Positions 12,052 through 22,969 of a DNA stretch of 64,000 nt are shown piece by piece; position 1 is the stretch's first letter; each line of letters opens with the position of its first letter. Where the stretch lies: positions 220,069,148 through 220,133,147 of the forward strand of contig CP136061.1 of assembly GCA_032622095.1 (NCBI GenBank), given 5' to 3'. Source of the DNA: Siphonodentalium dalli. Taxonomy: Eukaryota > Mollusca > Scaphopoda > Gadilida > Siphonodentaliidae. The notes under the pieces were generated by a model that was not told the origin of the DNA, ran no database searches, and worked only from the letters and a program-made list of their open reading frames with translations. A program made the position numbers and the translations under genes.

Positions 12052-12450
12052 TACAAACTCACGAATATTCCGCATTTGTTCAAATCGCCATCAACGGAAG
12101 GAATATTAAAATATATATAGTTTTGTTCATATACCAAACATTATCAGCGCGTAAATAGTATATTGTCGTCAAGACGTACGATGGTGTACGTAAACAAGAA
12201 CCTGCTCGTGTTACATAAGTTTTGCTTCTGTGTACATAACACAGCGCAATTGTATTGGTTAATCACACACAAATGATATAAACGCTCTTTATTATTTCCA
12301 TATCAGGAAAACAGTAACAAAAACGCTCTTTATGTTTACCATATCCGGATCTAAATAAAAGCCAGTTTCTGTAACGTTTTTTGCTTTTGTTTACATAACA
12401 AAGGAAAAACATTTGACAATAACATACTGTTTATGCCATATGTCATATGT
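12052..12450 (+). mobile_element. Truncated TTAA-type MITE, copy T1
   Basis: Matches the interior of the complete copies at 36501-37004 and 42080-42585, including TTTGTTCAAATCGCCATCAAC, the two ACGCTCTTTAT motifs and TTTTTTGCTTTTGTTTACATAA. Both outermost termini are missing or eroded, so no target duplication can be assigned. Confidence 0.8.
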
Positions 12451-15400
12451 CATTAATGTGGCTAGAAATGGAATTTGCATGCTAATTAAACTATTACATC
12501 ATATTCATAAACAGTTGGAGATTTGGCCTCCATTCTAATTAAACAGTCATTAAATCGCCTATCGTTTGAGTAGAAATAAATTTTACACTTGAGTCTGCAT
12601 GGATCTAATTATTTGTTTGATTTGTTTATAAATGTTGTCTGCGTGTGTATCCATGTGCACTTGTCTTTGTAATGTGTCAACCTATTGTGTTTTATGTAAT
12701 GATAGCCTTACGTCTCCATGTTTGTCGCTTCGCATACTTATACAAGTCAACCCGCATTAAATCACTAAGTGTCATTTTTGATTCTTTGAACCTAAATCCT
12801 GGAATTGGGATTCAATATAATATTAACTCAAGGCATTCCAAGTGGGTTCATACGAAATGACATAAATTTTATAAATAATATGTAAATTTTATATACTTAT
12901 TTTCATTATTAATAACTCTCCAACAACGAGATTTCCCATATTGAAAAAATCGCCCACTAAGTCACTTAAATCGTGCAATTTTGAGTTGGAACCTTGACCT
13001 ACAGTGAAGTACATTATTAAGGAACAGGTAATATCCAGGAAATAAATTCCCCGCGTTTAGACAAGCGTTCCCTGTCAAAACTTCCCAGGGTTTGTACTGT
13101 AGAGTATGACCTCCACGGGTGTTAGGCAGAGTAGATATTCATTGCATGATCTATTCTGACGCCGTTTTGGAAGTTTACAATTACCAAGTCTTAGACCTAC
13201 CTGTAATCGAAAAAGCAGCGAACAACAACAACCTGTTCATGTTTGAAGGATTCACGTTCTGGGACAGGTATCAACCGTTGGTATATTTTATATGCCGCCG
13301 CGTGTCAGTTCTCGACGTCGGGGTGTGCATGGGAACGCACACGGACCGCGTTTATTACCCACATAACGCCCTCAACCACACTCGAACCAGTCAGTCCTCT
13401 ATTGAAATTTACAACATGCACCCAATGTAATGTAGGCAGAGTACAATACGGTGTTATATTAGATTAGGTCATCCGGGACATTGGGTGGGAGATGGTGACT
13501 GGCCAAAATGTTCAATACATGGAAATTTCATGACTAAAACTACACACACTACAATCTTTTGAATTTCAAACCAAATGTATTACGTTGCAATTTATAGTCT
13601 GATATTCCAACCAGTATATTTAATGTGAACAGTGTTTGTTTTAGACAAAAGGTTGAATATTTCATTGTTTTTGACCTGAAGTGGCCATGAGTTTGAATTT
13701 ACATTATTGGGCATTCGTTTGGATATTACCAATAACAGTTGAAAGCTTAATTGCGATACGTACCAGTTGGATAATTCCAAACCAATTAGGCGTTGGTGTG
13801 CAAATATTGAATTTACCGGACTTGGGACATTTTTATCTGCTTCGGGGGGGGGGGGGGCAGTTAAATGGAGACTATCTAGTCAGGTACTTAACCATGTACT
13901 TGATTGCAGCTCGAGATTGCATGGCTCGGCGACTATTGTGATCCGATTTTCCCGATAAACCATGAATTGATTATCCACGAGAAGTGACGCAATTAAAGCA
14001 AACTGGGCTAACAGATTAACTGGCAGAGCACGATCTCTGCTGAGTTGGCCTAGCCAGAGTAGAGATTCATGGCATACTAACACGAAATAAAACAAAATGA
14101 CGGACTGGCAAGAACATGGATCAACACATATGTTAGACACTTTTATATGTCACTTTTGTATGTCATATAGAAAGATTTATTCAAGTCAAAAATATTTATA
14201 AAAGCCAGGTTTGCCGTCTACGCATATGGTAAATATAAAGAGCGTTTATTTAACTTCTGCGGCGGAAAAGTCGAAAACACTGCAAGAAATTTGGAAAATT
14301 GCATAGTCTATAGCATGTTGTTCATAAAGTATATAAAACATATACATTGCCACGTGTGTAGTGTATTTATCGACGTAGCATATCCATCCACTCAAATTAC
14401 GTGTCAATAAGCCATGTCCTTATAGTTTCTTATCACTCATATTGCTAATGTATCAAAATGGCTCATTGAGATTCCAAATTATGTCTACGTAATTTGAAAG
14501 GAGGTATAAGAAAATACTTTCCATGGTCACAGCCATTTTCCAGCTGTTTCAATTTTTCACACAGATGTGAAACACATGCTACTGCTTGTAGAAAGGTATA
14601 GTTCAAGTATTTATTGACCTATTTCGATATGCCGGGAAAATTCAAAAGCGAATATTACTAGGTATTTTGGAGCGGAAACGGCCATGTGGCTTTAAACATC
14701 AACTTCCAATGTGTACGTCAATGACACAGTCTTACAAATTAAAAAGTGATTTGAAACACACCACTAATTAAATGCAACGACTCTCGATGTCGAAATCATT
14801 TGTGTTAGTTTATCGCAGTTAGTTGCGTCCCGAATCGAGATGCAAATATTTGCAATTGAGCGAAGATCAGACGATGTTTTCTATGGAGTGGTGTGGCTGA
14901 ATTCTTTGAAATTTTCGGCGACGTTAGTAGAATGCTACACAACCCAGGTTGACATAGCTCCTGAGTACTAACATGTCAATTCCACGTACTCGAAAAAGTC
15001 CACAATATGTCTTTATTAATAAGAACATGAAAAAAGTCAATCTATTCCAATTCGATGGCCTTTAGTCCCTATAAGTTATGGTACAGCAGAAAGTTGCTCG
15101 AAATCAGCATTCAAATATCTGGCAATGATCAAAGAGGCAATTACTCGAAGAATTTTATTTCTGTTAAAAGCGATACAAGAATAGAAAACTCAATAATTTA
15201 TCACTCAAAAGCGGGCAATAAATAGCCATTTACGATAAATTTCAAGAATTTTGTTATGCACATTTGCCAACTGTGTGAACACAGACACAGCGTTTGGACA
15301 ATTCTGGATATTAATGCACATTTCAATGGTCTGTGTCGATCACAAATGAGAAATAAAAATATTTTTTAAAGAACTGATGTGTCTTTGTTGATTGAAAACA

Positions 15401-15494
15401 CATATAAAATGGGCCGACTCATCCTTACATAGAATTGAGTGGCTGCATATGAAGTTGATGCTCATGTAATGTATCTCCGGTCACAGTTTCCCTG
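12451..15494. other. Unassigned region with two unsupported open frames
   Basis: Plus-strand open frames lie at 13119-13430 and 13681-13958. Neither resembles a family I know, and the frames overlap others of similar length, so I do not call them genes. A G14 run is at 13844-13857. A short piece near 14225-14250 (ATAAAGAGCGTTTAT) matches the motif inside the TTAA-type MITEs. A possible acceptor precedes 13911 (TTGATTGCAG), but no downstream donor fits a convincing exon. Confidence 0.3.
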
Positions 15495-15567
15495 GTGCGA
15501 CAACCCCACATTAGTATCCACCTTAATAAAGGTATTAAGGTCGATACTCATGGTAGGATTGTCGCAC
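15495..15567. repeat. 73 bp foldback palindrome
   Basis: GTGCGACAACCCCACATTAG... is mirrored by ...CATGGTAGGATTGTCGCAC, with inner arms CACCTTAATA and TATTAAGGT around a short centre. It looks like a small foldback element and lies downstream of the main gene's 3' end. Confidence 0.7.
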
Positions 15568-16434
15568 AAGAGGACCTGTGTTTCCGGTGTGGTCTCCGAG
15601 AAGAAAAGTGATAAATAGAGAATATCCGCATAGTAAAATTTCCCAATTCAGCTACAATATGTGGATATTATATTTATCCACCGAACGAATTTGAAACAAA
15701 ATCATCACAGTTTTCGTCAAAAAATCATCGCAACATTAACATGCTCCCCACACAGAAGTGGTGACTGACTTAGCGGCTTTATCATTCTGAAAAGTAGAGA
15801 TAATTAATTATATGTTGCCCGTTTTGTATTCCTGTGACTACATTGCGAAATAGATCACTTTACCAATTCTAAATTGTGCCCGAAAATTCTCTGTGCATGT
15901 TTCAATTTTTAATATCGTTTTCATGAATAACTCAAATTTGAACTTGAAGTGGACGAGTATAACGGTGATGGGAAGTTAGTTAGTTGCGTTCGGAAGGGTG
16001 GACACTGCATGGTACTGTATGAGGTCGGCACTGCAGATGCCCCCGTTTCAGTTCAACTAGCTGACGACAGAATGTCGGAATACTTAACCGTAATAAACTG
16101 CCAATTTCTCAATCAAAGTTCTATAATCCACCAACATTGTGACAAAACATTGTATTTTGTCTATTAAGAGTGCATTGTGGACCGCAATGTTTCATATTTT
16201 AGTAAGGTGTATCGACAGATTGCACTAAAATACGTTATGGATATTGGCGTTTCAAGGACGATGCCACCAACAACAGAAGCCAACGGGGCGCGTTCTGATG
16301 ATGCTCTGTGGTGATGCTAGAAGTCAGTGTCGTCATATCAGAACCGTCCTTGCATCACATTAATGTGTATCCATCTAGTAGAGGGTGATATAACCTCCTG
16401 GTAGACGGATAGAGGCGTGGTTTATCTGACGGGC
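15568..16434. other. No recognised gene; downstream of main gene
   Basis: Contains a 72-codon plus-strand open frame (15949-16167) with no recognisable motif. Near 16249-16355, GGACGATGCCACC and GTCCTTGCATCAC hint at a weak inverted repeat. Nothing else is supported. Confidence 0.3.
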
Positions 16435-16440
16435 TTTATT
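16435..16440 (-). promoter_or_regulatory. Candidate polyadenylation signal of the main gene
   Basis: AATAAA on the minus strand, about 165 nt beyond the TGA stop at 16607-16605. The position suits a short 3' UTR, but a hexamer in AT-rich DNA is weak evidence alone. Confidence 0.4.
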
Positions 16441-16604
16441 TGAGCAGTCGGCGTGGGTAGGAGGTGGATAAAACAAAATTCTAATGCATTTAACATTGAC
16501 GGGGAGAGAAAATAATTATGCTCCGAACGCATCGTTCCCAAGAAATGAACAAAATAGAGTTATCGATCATAGAATGTATCAGCAACTCATAACTTCATAA
16601 CTCT

Positions 16605-16981
16605 TCATGCAAACTCGGTGAAAACAGCCTCATCGTATGAGGGCGGTGGTGTTCGAGGGGGTTCTCCGTTTGTCACAAACAACGTCATGCTCTTCATGTT
16701 GGTTGCCATGACATCGAACGTTTTGAGATCAAACTGTTCCTGTATTGGGCCGAGGTTACTCGGATTCGCGGTTATTGGGCTGAGATTACACGGCTTTCCG
16801 GCCACAGACATTTTGCGATGTGTTCTTGGTTCTATATCCGATAAATCCACATAAATATTTCGAGCACATTCCGCCGATCCTATTGAAGACACGGACACTC
16901 TGGGGTGGTTAATCAACCCGGAAGTCGATGACGATGATACCTTCCTATCGTCGTCTGAAGAATGACTGCGGTTCTGTTGTC
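16605..16981 (-). CDS. Orphan PPxY membrane protein, exon 5 (cytoplasmic tail)
   Basis: Last coding exon; it contributes residues 431-555 and ends in TGA. The acceptor is TTTCGTTTGCAG (AG at 16983-16982), and entry phase 1 matches the donor of the preceding exon exactly. The tail begins with a Ser/Asp-rich block (HSSDDDRKVSSSSTSG) offering many kinase sites, then a Pro/Asn-rich stretch, and ends TPPPSYDEAVFTEFA. PPSY (residues 543-546) is a PPxY motif, the ligand of WW domains such as those of Nedd4-family ubiquitin ligases. PPxY next to acidic residues near the C-terminus is typical of membrane adaptors sorted by those ligases (for example Commissureless, NDFIP and PRRG proteins). I see no other similarity to those proteins, so binding is inference. 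Confidence 0.82.
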
Positions 16982-17116
16982 CTGCAAACGAAATTACAAC
17001 TTCAGCTCCGTAATTATCTATCAATTCATTATTCACGAAACGAGTTCGATACCCGATAGGTAATGATCTATGTAGGTTGCATACAGAGAGATAACCTGAT
17101 TCGGGTATCGGACCAA

Positions 17117-17297
17117 GACAATACTAGATATTTACACACACACATGCATTCGCGTTGTGGAACACGAATAAAGGAAGTTCGTTGGTCGAAATTAAGTCAC
17201 ATGACGTCGCGCACAGACACCAACTTGCATCTATTTTTGTGTAGACGCAACTTCCATCGAGCCACGAGAATAACGTTGGAAATGGGCGCTTAATGTG
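17117..17297 (-). repeat. Dispersed repeat R, copy 2
   Basis: Inverse-orientation relative of 4275-4445, with CAACGTTAT, TTGTGTAGACGCAAC and GTTGGTCG blocks in the same order. It sits inside intron 4 of the main gene. Confidence 0.6.
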
Positions 17298-18506
17298 CTA
17301 GTATATAGACTCGATTGAGTGTAAATAGCGTTCCATTCAAAATGTTCGACCAACTTGCATATATACTCTATGGAACGCAAGCAAATCAACATCCATTTAT
17401 TAATTGTTTGCCAAAAGTGTCTACTTGTACCAACATATAATTTAAGCTTCGCGAAGACGCGACCACTCTTATCTGGATGGTCACTTGGTCCCAATGATTC
17501 GTGTTATGCGAACAAAGTATATCCCAAGGTACGACTTTGTGTCGCAATAAGCGATAATTTTAGGAACCATCAGCTACATACTTTGGCCAATTAATGACGC
17601 GGAAGGGGTGTGTTGTGTACCCAGCTTTACGGAAAGGTGTTTTTTATTCCCAGCTTGACCTTTACTGTGTTTTCAGCACACGTTTTGCAACCGAGCACAT
17701 GGCGTATGGGTACAGTAAACTCTAAAACTGTCATTACTGCCTCAAATTTATTTGCTTTTATAGGCGACATTATGTTAAGAAATGTCAGAATTTCTATAAC
17801 ATAAACCCACAAAGGTCAAGCTTGGTGCCCAAAATAGAACGATTCCCACAGCTGAGTACACAAAACACTACAAATGCTGCGACCATGACTCATTCAGCAC
17901 CTTCTTGTGCCAAACGCTGGGCTGGCCATATATGACTTTAGCCCTTTCGGGTGAAACATTGGGCTGACATTTTGTATATATATATATGGCAAAGGCCTCC
18001 TCGACATGATTACTACAGTTTCAGAAGATACCGAGATGTATCAGTGTTGATAACATGAGTGTATTTCTACGGTATATTATAATGTATGTATCGAATCTTA
18101 AGTTAATATCAAATATCAAAAATGCGACTGACGATTGGGGGAGGGTGTTTCCACTCCAAAGTTTTTTCATATAGCATGTATTTCGTTCGAGAATAAATTA
18201 TTTTATTTTATTTGAGTTTTTTTCTTATGACCACGGGTGGTGTTTCGTAAGGTAATTGACACCTTTCGCCTAATGAAGTACTACTGATCGGAATTATGAC
18301 TAGGGTGCTACGTCACTAGAATGTGTGTTCTTTCTATCAGTGATCGTTTTGTCATATCCGTAATTACGATTTGAACGTCACTATTTTCTCACAAACGGAT
18401 TCGTAGTAAATTCTGCGAAAAGGTTTTTGAACTTTCCAAACAATTGACTACTATACTATTGATGAAGGGGTCACTCTCACCTAAAAAGTTCTGAAGGGTA
18501 CACAGG

Positions 18507-18736
18507 TTTTGAAAATGTGCTGAAGGGTACACGGGTTTTGAACTCTTGTTCTAAATTACTTTTAATTTTCATGTCTGCCATGATTTTTGATGGAGAATAA
18601 TTGTATATGTTCCTATGAAAATTAAAATGAACAGAAAACGAACTACCAATGGGCGCCAGACTTTCAGAAACACAGTTAAAGTAACGGCATTAGTGCGGAT
18701 CACAAACCATGTGTACCCTTCAGCACATTTTCAAAA
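18507..18736. repeat. Foldback element in intron 4
   Basis: A 26 bp perfect inverted repeat (18507-18532 and 18711-18736; core GTGCTGAAGGGTACAC) encloses a smaller one, TTTTAATTTTCAT / ATGAAAATTAAAA. Looser outer symmetry (GGGGTCACT near 18470, AGTGACC near 18739) suggests a decayed element of about 340 bp. Confidence 0.7.
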
Positions 18737-18888
18737 CAGTGACCACATTCAGCTATACTATTAGCTATTCGTAATTCTGATCAATAGTAGTTCACTATGC
18801 GAAAGTTGTCCTACATAATCGTGAAATTACGTCCCATTGTGCGCCAACGTGGTCTAACGAATGAAATATTGCTGATTATTCAACCAAC

Positions 18889-19031
18889 CTTGAGTATTGC
18901 TTCTGTCCGCCTCTCGTTTTTTCATTCGCCGATATTTGCAGTAGAGAAATATGACTCCGACAACGACGATGGCAATTGCAACTGGTATGGAAGCCAGCGC
19001 GTAACTGTTAGATGGAGCAGATCTGTCATCT
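18889..19031 (-). CDS. Orphan PPxY membrane protein, exon 4 (transmembrane helix)
   Basis: Encodes residues 383-430. The acceptor is GGCATTTACAG and the donor GTTGGT after CAAG. Entry phase 2 matches exon 3 and exit phase 1 matches exon 5. Residues 394-413 (ALASIPVAIAIVVVGVIFLY) form one hydrophobic helix, followed at once by CKYRRMKKRE, a positively charged stop-transfer. With the candidate N-terminal signal peptide this predicts a type I topology: acidic region outside, PPxY tail inside. The pyrimidine tract before the acceptor is modest and the donor is not consensus beyond GT. The hydrophobic helix and the phase agreement on both sides are the main support. Cys414 at the membrane edge could be palmitoylated (inference). 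Confidence 0.82.
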
Positions 19032-20781
19032 CTGTAAATGCCAAAGTCATGTGTTTGTGTAAAACATATGTCATATATTATCTCGGTGTATATGCAATGG
19101 TAAATCATGCAATTAAGAAATAACTTTTGCTACGATTAAGCGCTGGACATTATATAGTGAATTGTCTTCAAACTTTCCAGTTGTAATTCAATAATTTAAT
19201 CATAAGCTTTCAATTCAGGGATTACTCTAAAACATTAGTTGGTTGTCACCAAGTCTTACTTAGCTATTAAAGCTAACCGGTGTCGATTACTCTTCCAGAA
19301 AGCACATGCGTACCCGGACAGCAGCTGTAAACGCATTGGTACGATACCAGTATTGTTGGGTTCAATGGACCCAACCAATCAAATGTTGAATTCAATTTTT
19401 CCCCTCAACTGGATGCGAGATTGACAGCTGTTTGTTTCAACAAAATGCAAGGAATTTATCAACTTTATGGAGATATAACGGCGAAGACAAGACGTATATA
19501 TAAGAAATAACTCTTGTTTGATTTAGGGTATGCAGTTATGATTGAAAAGATTTGAAAACAAATTATGTATAAGAAGCAAAAATATTGTTTTGGAAGAAAA
19601 ACCCTTCAATCACACATCCAGATAAACTTCATGTTCATCATGTCCATTGGTCGGTCAATTTAAATCAACAATACTCGCATATTTCCAAATACTGGTGGAA
19701 CTGTTAATCGCGCCCCTGTGCTGTCCGGAAAATTGACCTGGACCGACACCTATTAGAGAAAGTAGTTGGCCACGAAGCGCCCGGGATGGTCGAAAAGATC
19801 GAGTGATCTTCTCCTTCACTCAATGGTTTGTTGTTTTGAGGATATCTGAACATAGAAAATCATCATGTCTGGGGTTAAAGCCCGCGAGCTTCAATGCGGG
19901 GCGTGGGGGTGCCCAGGTGTCCCTTTAAGTTGTACGTGTTGGTGCACTGAAATGAAGAACGGGGCCCGTGTTATAAGGTTAAAATGTTTTTAGTTGTGTT
20001 AGTTGAACCCGAATGGCACTGCAAACAAGCATTCTGAATATTTGAGATTATAATCTATGGACATACTATGTTCCTTTAATAAAATAAGATTAGCTTATCT
20101 GTACGACACCGATTACATAAGCCTGCACGGTGGCTAATTATGTGACAACAAATTGTTTTTTCAGTAGTCCGCCCCTTAATTGACGGCTATATAACGGTTA
20201 AATTGTTATCCCGGTGCATCCGATATAAGCGACAAGACACCACCAATATCGAATAGCTACAGTACGAATTTTGGGAGGAAGTGCATCATGCTATTCAGAT
20301 AACGGTATAGATCCGTACTGTGCCAGATCGAACCCATGTTCAACCTGATACACAACACACATATCGATTAAAGGGCTTGCATTTAAAGATGCTCCCGTAG
20401 CCGATGAGATTCCGTTGTGGGTACCATCATCACATTCTGGTCTAGACGAGTATATGTCGTGGTTTCGAACCATGACATATAGGCGAAATTCGGGACAGAT
20501 TTTCAAGCTTAATCTGAGTTGAGGGACATCTCAATGTGTCATTCCATTCGTAACATGGCAATTTCGATAAGAAAGTATAATTTGTTCACGCACATATATA
20601 GGAACACATCATCTCACACAACAAACACACCAACAAAAAGTTATATACAATACGCCTGGAGGATGATTCGCCCCTAAGTGAATCTTTTGACCCAATATAT
20701 CCTGGACAGCGTTCTCCAGTCGAAGCCAATGGAGCTTTCAACACATATTAGTGGGAGGAGCTTACGGTTGCTAGGAGACAA
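19032..20781. other. Intron 3 of main gene, proximal part
   Basis: Non-coding on present evidence apart from the candidate exon at 20291-20513. I see no other exon with phase 2 on both sides. Confidence 0.45.
20291..20513 (-). CDS. Possible alternative 3' exon inside intron 3
   Basis: An open frame of about 73 codons ending in TAG follows a possible acceptor (CCTCAACTCAG). Its entry phase is 2, the same as the exit phase of exon 3, so splicing exon 3 to it would keep the frame and replace the transmembrane helix and PPxY tail with a hydrophilic end containing RPECDDGTHNGISS. That would give a secreted form. No motif supports it, and phase agreement alone has a one-in-three chance, so this is speculative. 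Confidence 0.18.
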
Positions 20782-21477
20782 TCGGCCGAATTCTGGTCCC
20801 TGGTCTAGACCACCCTAATAATCACGGTGTTCCATGTCTGGACCTGGTCTCGCGAAACCACCTGGTCTCGATTTAGATTAGGCGGATTATTGTTCAATCA
20901 ACGACGATTGGTGTATCGACGGACAAAGGCACGCTTGGTGCTCGAACAAATGATTGCGTTCACGTCGCGAATAGTTGAGCATTAATGTAACGGGTTATCA
21001 CCGAACACGTGTGGTGTGTCGCCTTTACAGGGATGTGATTAGAGTGTCTCCATGTGGATGGTGGGGGTGTTGTCCATATTTCCAATCCGCTCCATCCTAA
21101 GTTGGGGGGTGAGACACCCCAAGTTCCCATGTCGCCACGACCCTACCTTTATGTTTATTTATTATGATAACCTATTTTGATGTCAGCGGTTTGAGTAAAT
21201 GTTTTAGTTGAGTAAAAAAAAATTGTTTCACGGCCAATGGAACCACCCATGGCCTATACGTGGCTATACATTGTTTATACCACCTCCCCATGCACCGAAT
21301 AATCAGTCTCAGAGACCGCCCTTTTAAATCTCGACCCAAACATATAATGGGCTAAAAAAAAATTGCGCCCTTCATTTCAGTTGCCATCATTCCAATTTCC
21401 AAGAATCCAAATGGTAAGACATTATTGGAACAAGGACGATTAACAAAATTTACGTTAAAATAAGAATTTCTCAGAGA

Positions 21478-21771
21478 TTTCTAGGGTTTGGTTTGGTTTG
21501 TTAGGGTTTATTGTCGATCTAGCCGCTAGGCCACACACGACGTTGTCAATTTTACGGGTGGAGGAAAGACTACGCAGAGGCTTAATTTCACCGAGAAATC
21601 GTCCCACTGCGTGTAGTAACCACCGATCCCCGGAAAGCAACTGACAAACTTGCCCAGATACACGATTCCGGTCACCCTCCCTATGACGGGGTTCGAACCA
21701 GCTTCGTCAGCGCTGGACGGCCTGTGACGGTGTAATGCACCTGGCACTCTACCGACTTCACCGGGGGCCCC
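21478..21771 (-). mobile_element. tRNA-headed SINE, copy S1
   Basis: On the minus strand a tRNA-like head has AGTCGGTAGAGTGCCAGG (A-box-like) and GGTTCGAACCC (B box, 21699-21689). The body contains GTGTATCTGGGCAAGTTTGT and TTTCCTCCACCC, and the tail is made of AACCAAACC repeats. The other copy, 36170-36466, shares head, body and tail. The head would recruit RNA polymerase III; mobilisation would rely on a LINE. Confidence 0.8.
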
Positions 21772-21837
21772 GATATGTATAGGGACACAAGTTAGTAAAC
21801 TCCATTCTTGTATTTCTTTTTCAGCAAATGCGTTTAA

Positions 21838-22060
21838 ATAAAAGAATCATAAATTTATATATTTTGATTTTTTTTTCTTCTATTTTTGTTTTGTTTTTCA
21901 TTTTATTTTAATGTTTTGAAAAAAAAAAATTCTTTTGTTTTTTTTGTTTGTTTTTGTTTTGGTTTTGTAATGTTTTTTTCTGGTTTTGTTTTTTGTTTGT
22001 AATTTTTTTTTCGTCTTTACTGTTTTTTTTGTTTGCTTTACGTTTAAAATAAAATTACTT
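21838..22060. repeat. T-rich low-complexity tract
   Basis: Long T runs interrupted by single G (TTTTGTTTG and similar). The lysine- and asparagine-rich minus-strand frame across it is a composition artefact. Confidence 0.85.
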
Positions 22061-22969
22061 AAAACATCAGTATTATTCTTGTTCAAAATACTGGAATAAT
22101 CTACGCGAATGGGCGGTACGAGTAATCCCTATTAAGAAGCATTCCAACGTCAATTTTATGAATACGCCGGGAAAGCCCCGCATCCCGCCCATGCGATGTA
22201 AGACGAAAATGAAAATCCGATGTGCCATTCACTGTTATGCCGGGTCGCCCATGCTCATCCATAGCAAATCGCCGGGGTACACGCATGCATGATTGTTACA
22301 ATTATGATAGGTGACATTATATAAAACACAGTTACACTAGATATTTCTAATGTCCAGTTAAAAGCCAGCTTGTAATTGCTCAAACTATTCACCATCGTGC
22401 CAATGACTGGCTTACAATCAAACTAATAATCCGTATTAGAGTTCTGCACCATAAAATATATTCTCGAAACCAGACTTCGCTATTCTCGTCTCAGGATCAA
22501 GTCTCGGTTTATACAAAAATCTCAGATAAGGGGGGGGGACTAGGTCTCAGTTGCAGACTATTACATATAACACACATAAATATGGATTATATTAAATCTT
22601 GTCCAGTTCATATATAATTATAATCTTTACTCTACACGACATACAAATATAACACAATTACAATTTGGTTAACATAAAGATAAATGCTTCCAAAAAATAC
22701 TCATGTTTCTGTTACCAGAACTTGTACGTTACCACATGGTTCGAATTATGAACAGACCGACACAGGCTTGAATGACAATAAGAAGGCAAACCTTGGTTTA
22801 CGTAAACCTGAGTTTCAAAAAGACGAGAATACGGACCAGTGTTGACCAATAATCCCAGCTTACTCGCCTCGAAGCTGGGTAACACATCGCGATCACGGTG
22901 GTTTCGGCCTGGTCTAGACTATAGTTTACATGAAACCCTGGTCTAGACCAGGGACCAGAATTCGGCCGA

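Larger units (their letters stand above)
20782..22969. mobile_element. 2.2 kb GGCCG-ended DNA transposon-like element E1
   Basis: A 30 bp perfect terminal inverted repeat lies at 20782-20811 and 22940-22969, starting TCGGCCGAATTCTGG and ending in the palindrome GGTCTAGACC. Further CCTGGTCT and GGTCTAGAC motifs lie just inside both ends. E2 at 55230-57604 has the same GGCCGAATTC start and analogous CCTGGTTTAAACC subterminal palindromes. No transposase is evident. A SINE (21478-21771) and a T-rich tract lie inside. It is within intron 3 of the main gene. A target duplication is not obvious. Confidence 0.7.

Noticed and set aside
13119-13467. Overlapping plus-strand open frames of 74-103 codons
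   Set aside because: No family motif, no clear splice sites, and two frames of similar length overlap, so chance is likely.
13681-14140. Open frames on both strands around a G14 run
   Set aside because: The homopolymer links frames artificially and neither strand shows a domain.
15949-16167. 72-codon plus-strand frame
   Set aside because: No recognisable motif; opposite strand to the adjacent gene's 3' flank; length is within chance for this composition.
21688-21771. Possible tRNA gene on the minus strand
   Set aside because: A- and B-box-like sequences are present, but no proper cloverleaf or acceptor stem, and the sequence continues into a SINE body with a repeat tail.
21898-22086. Lys/Asn-rich 62-codon minus-strand frame
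   Set aside because: Low-complexity T-rich tract, no coding signal.
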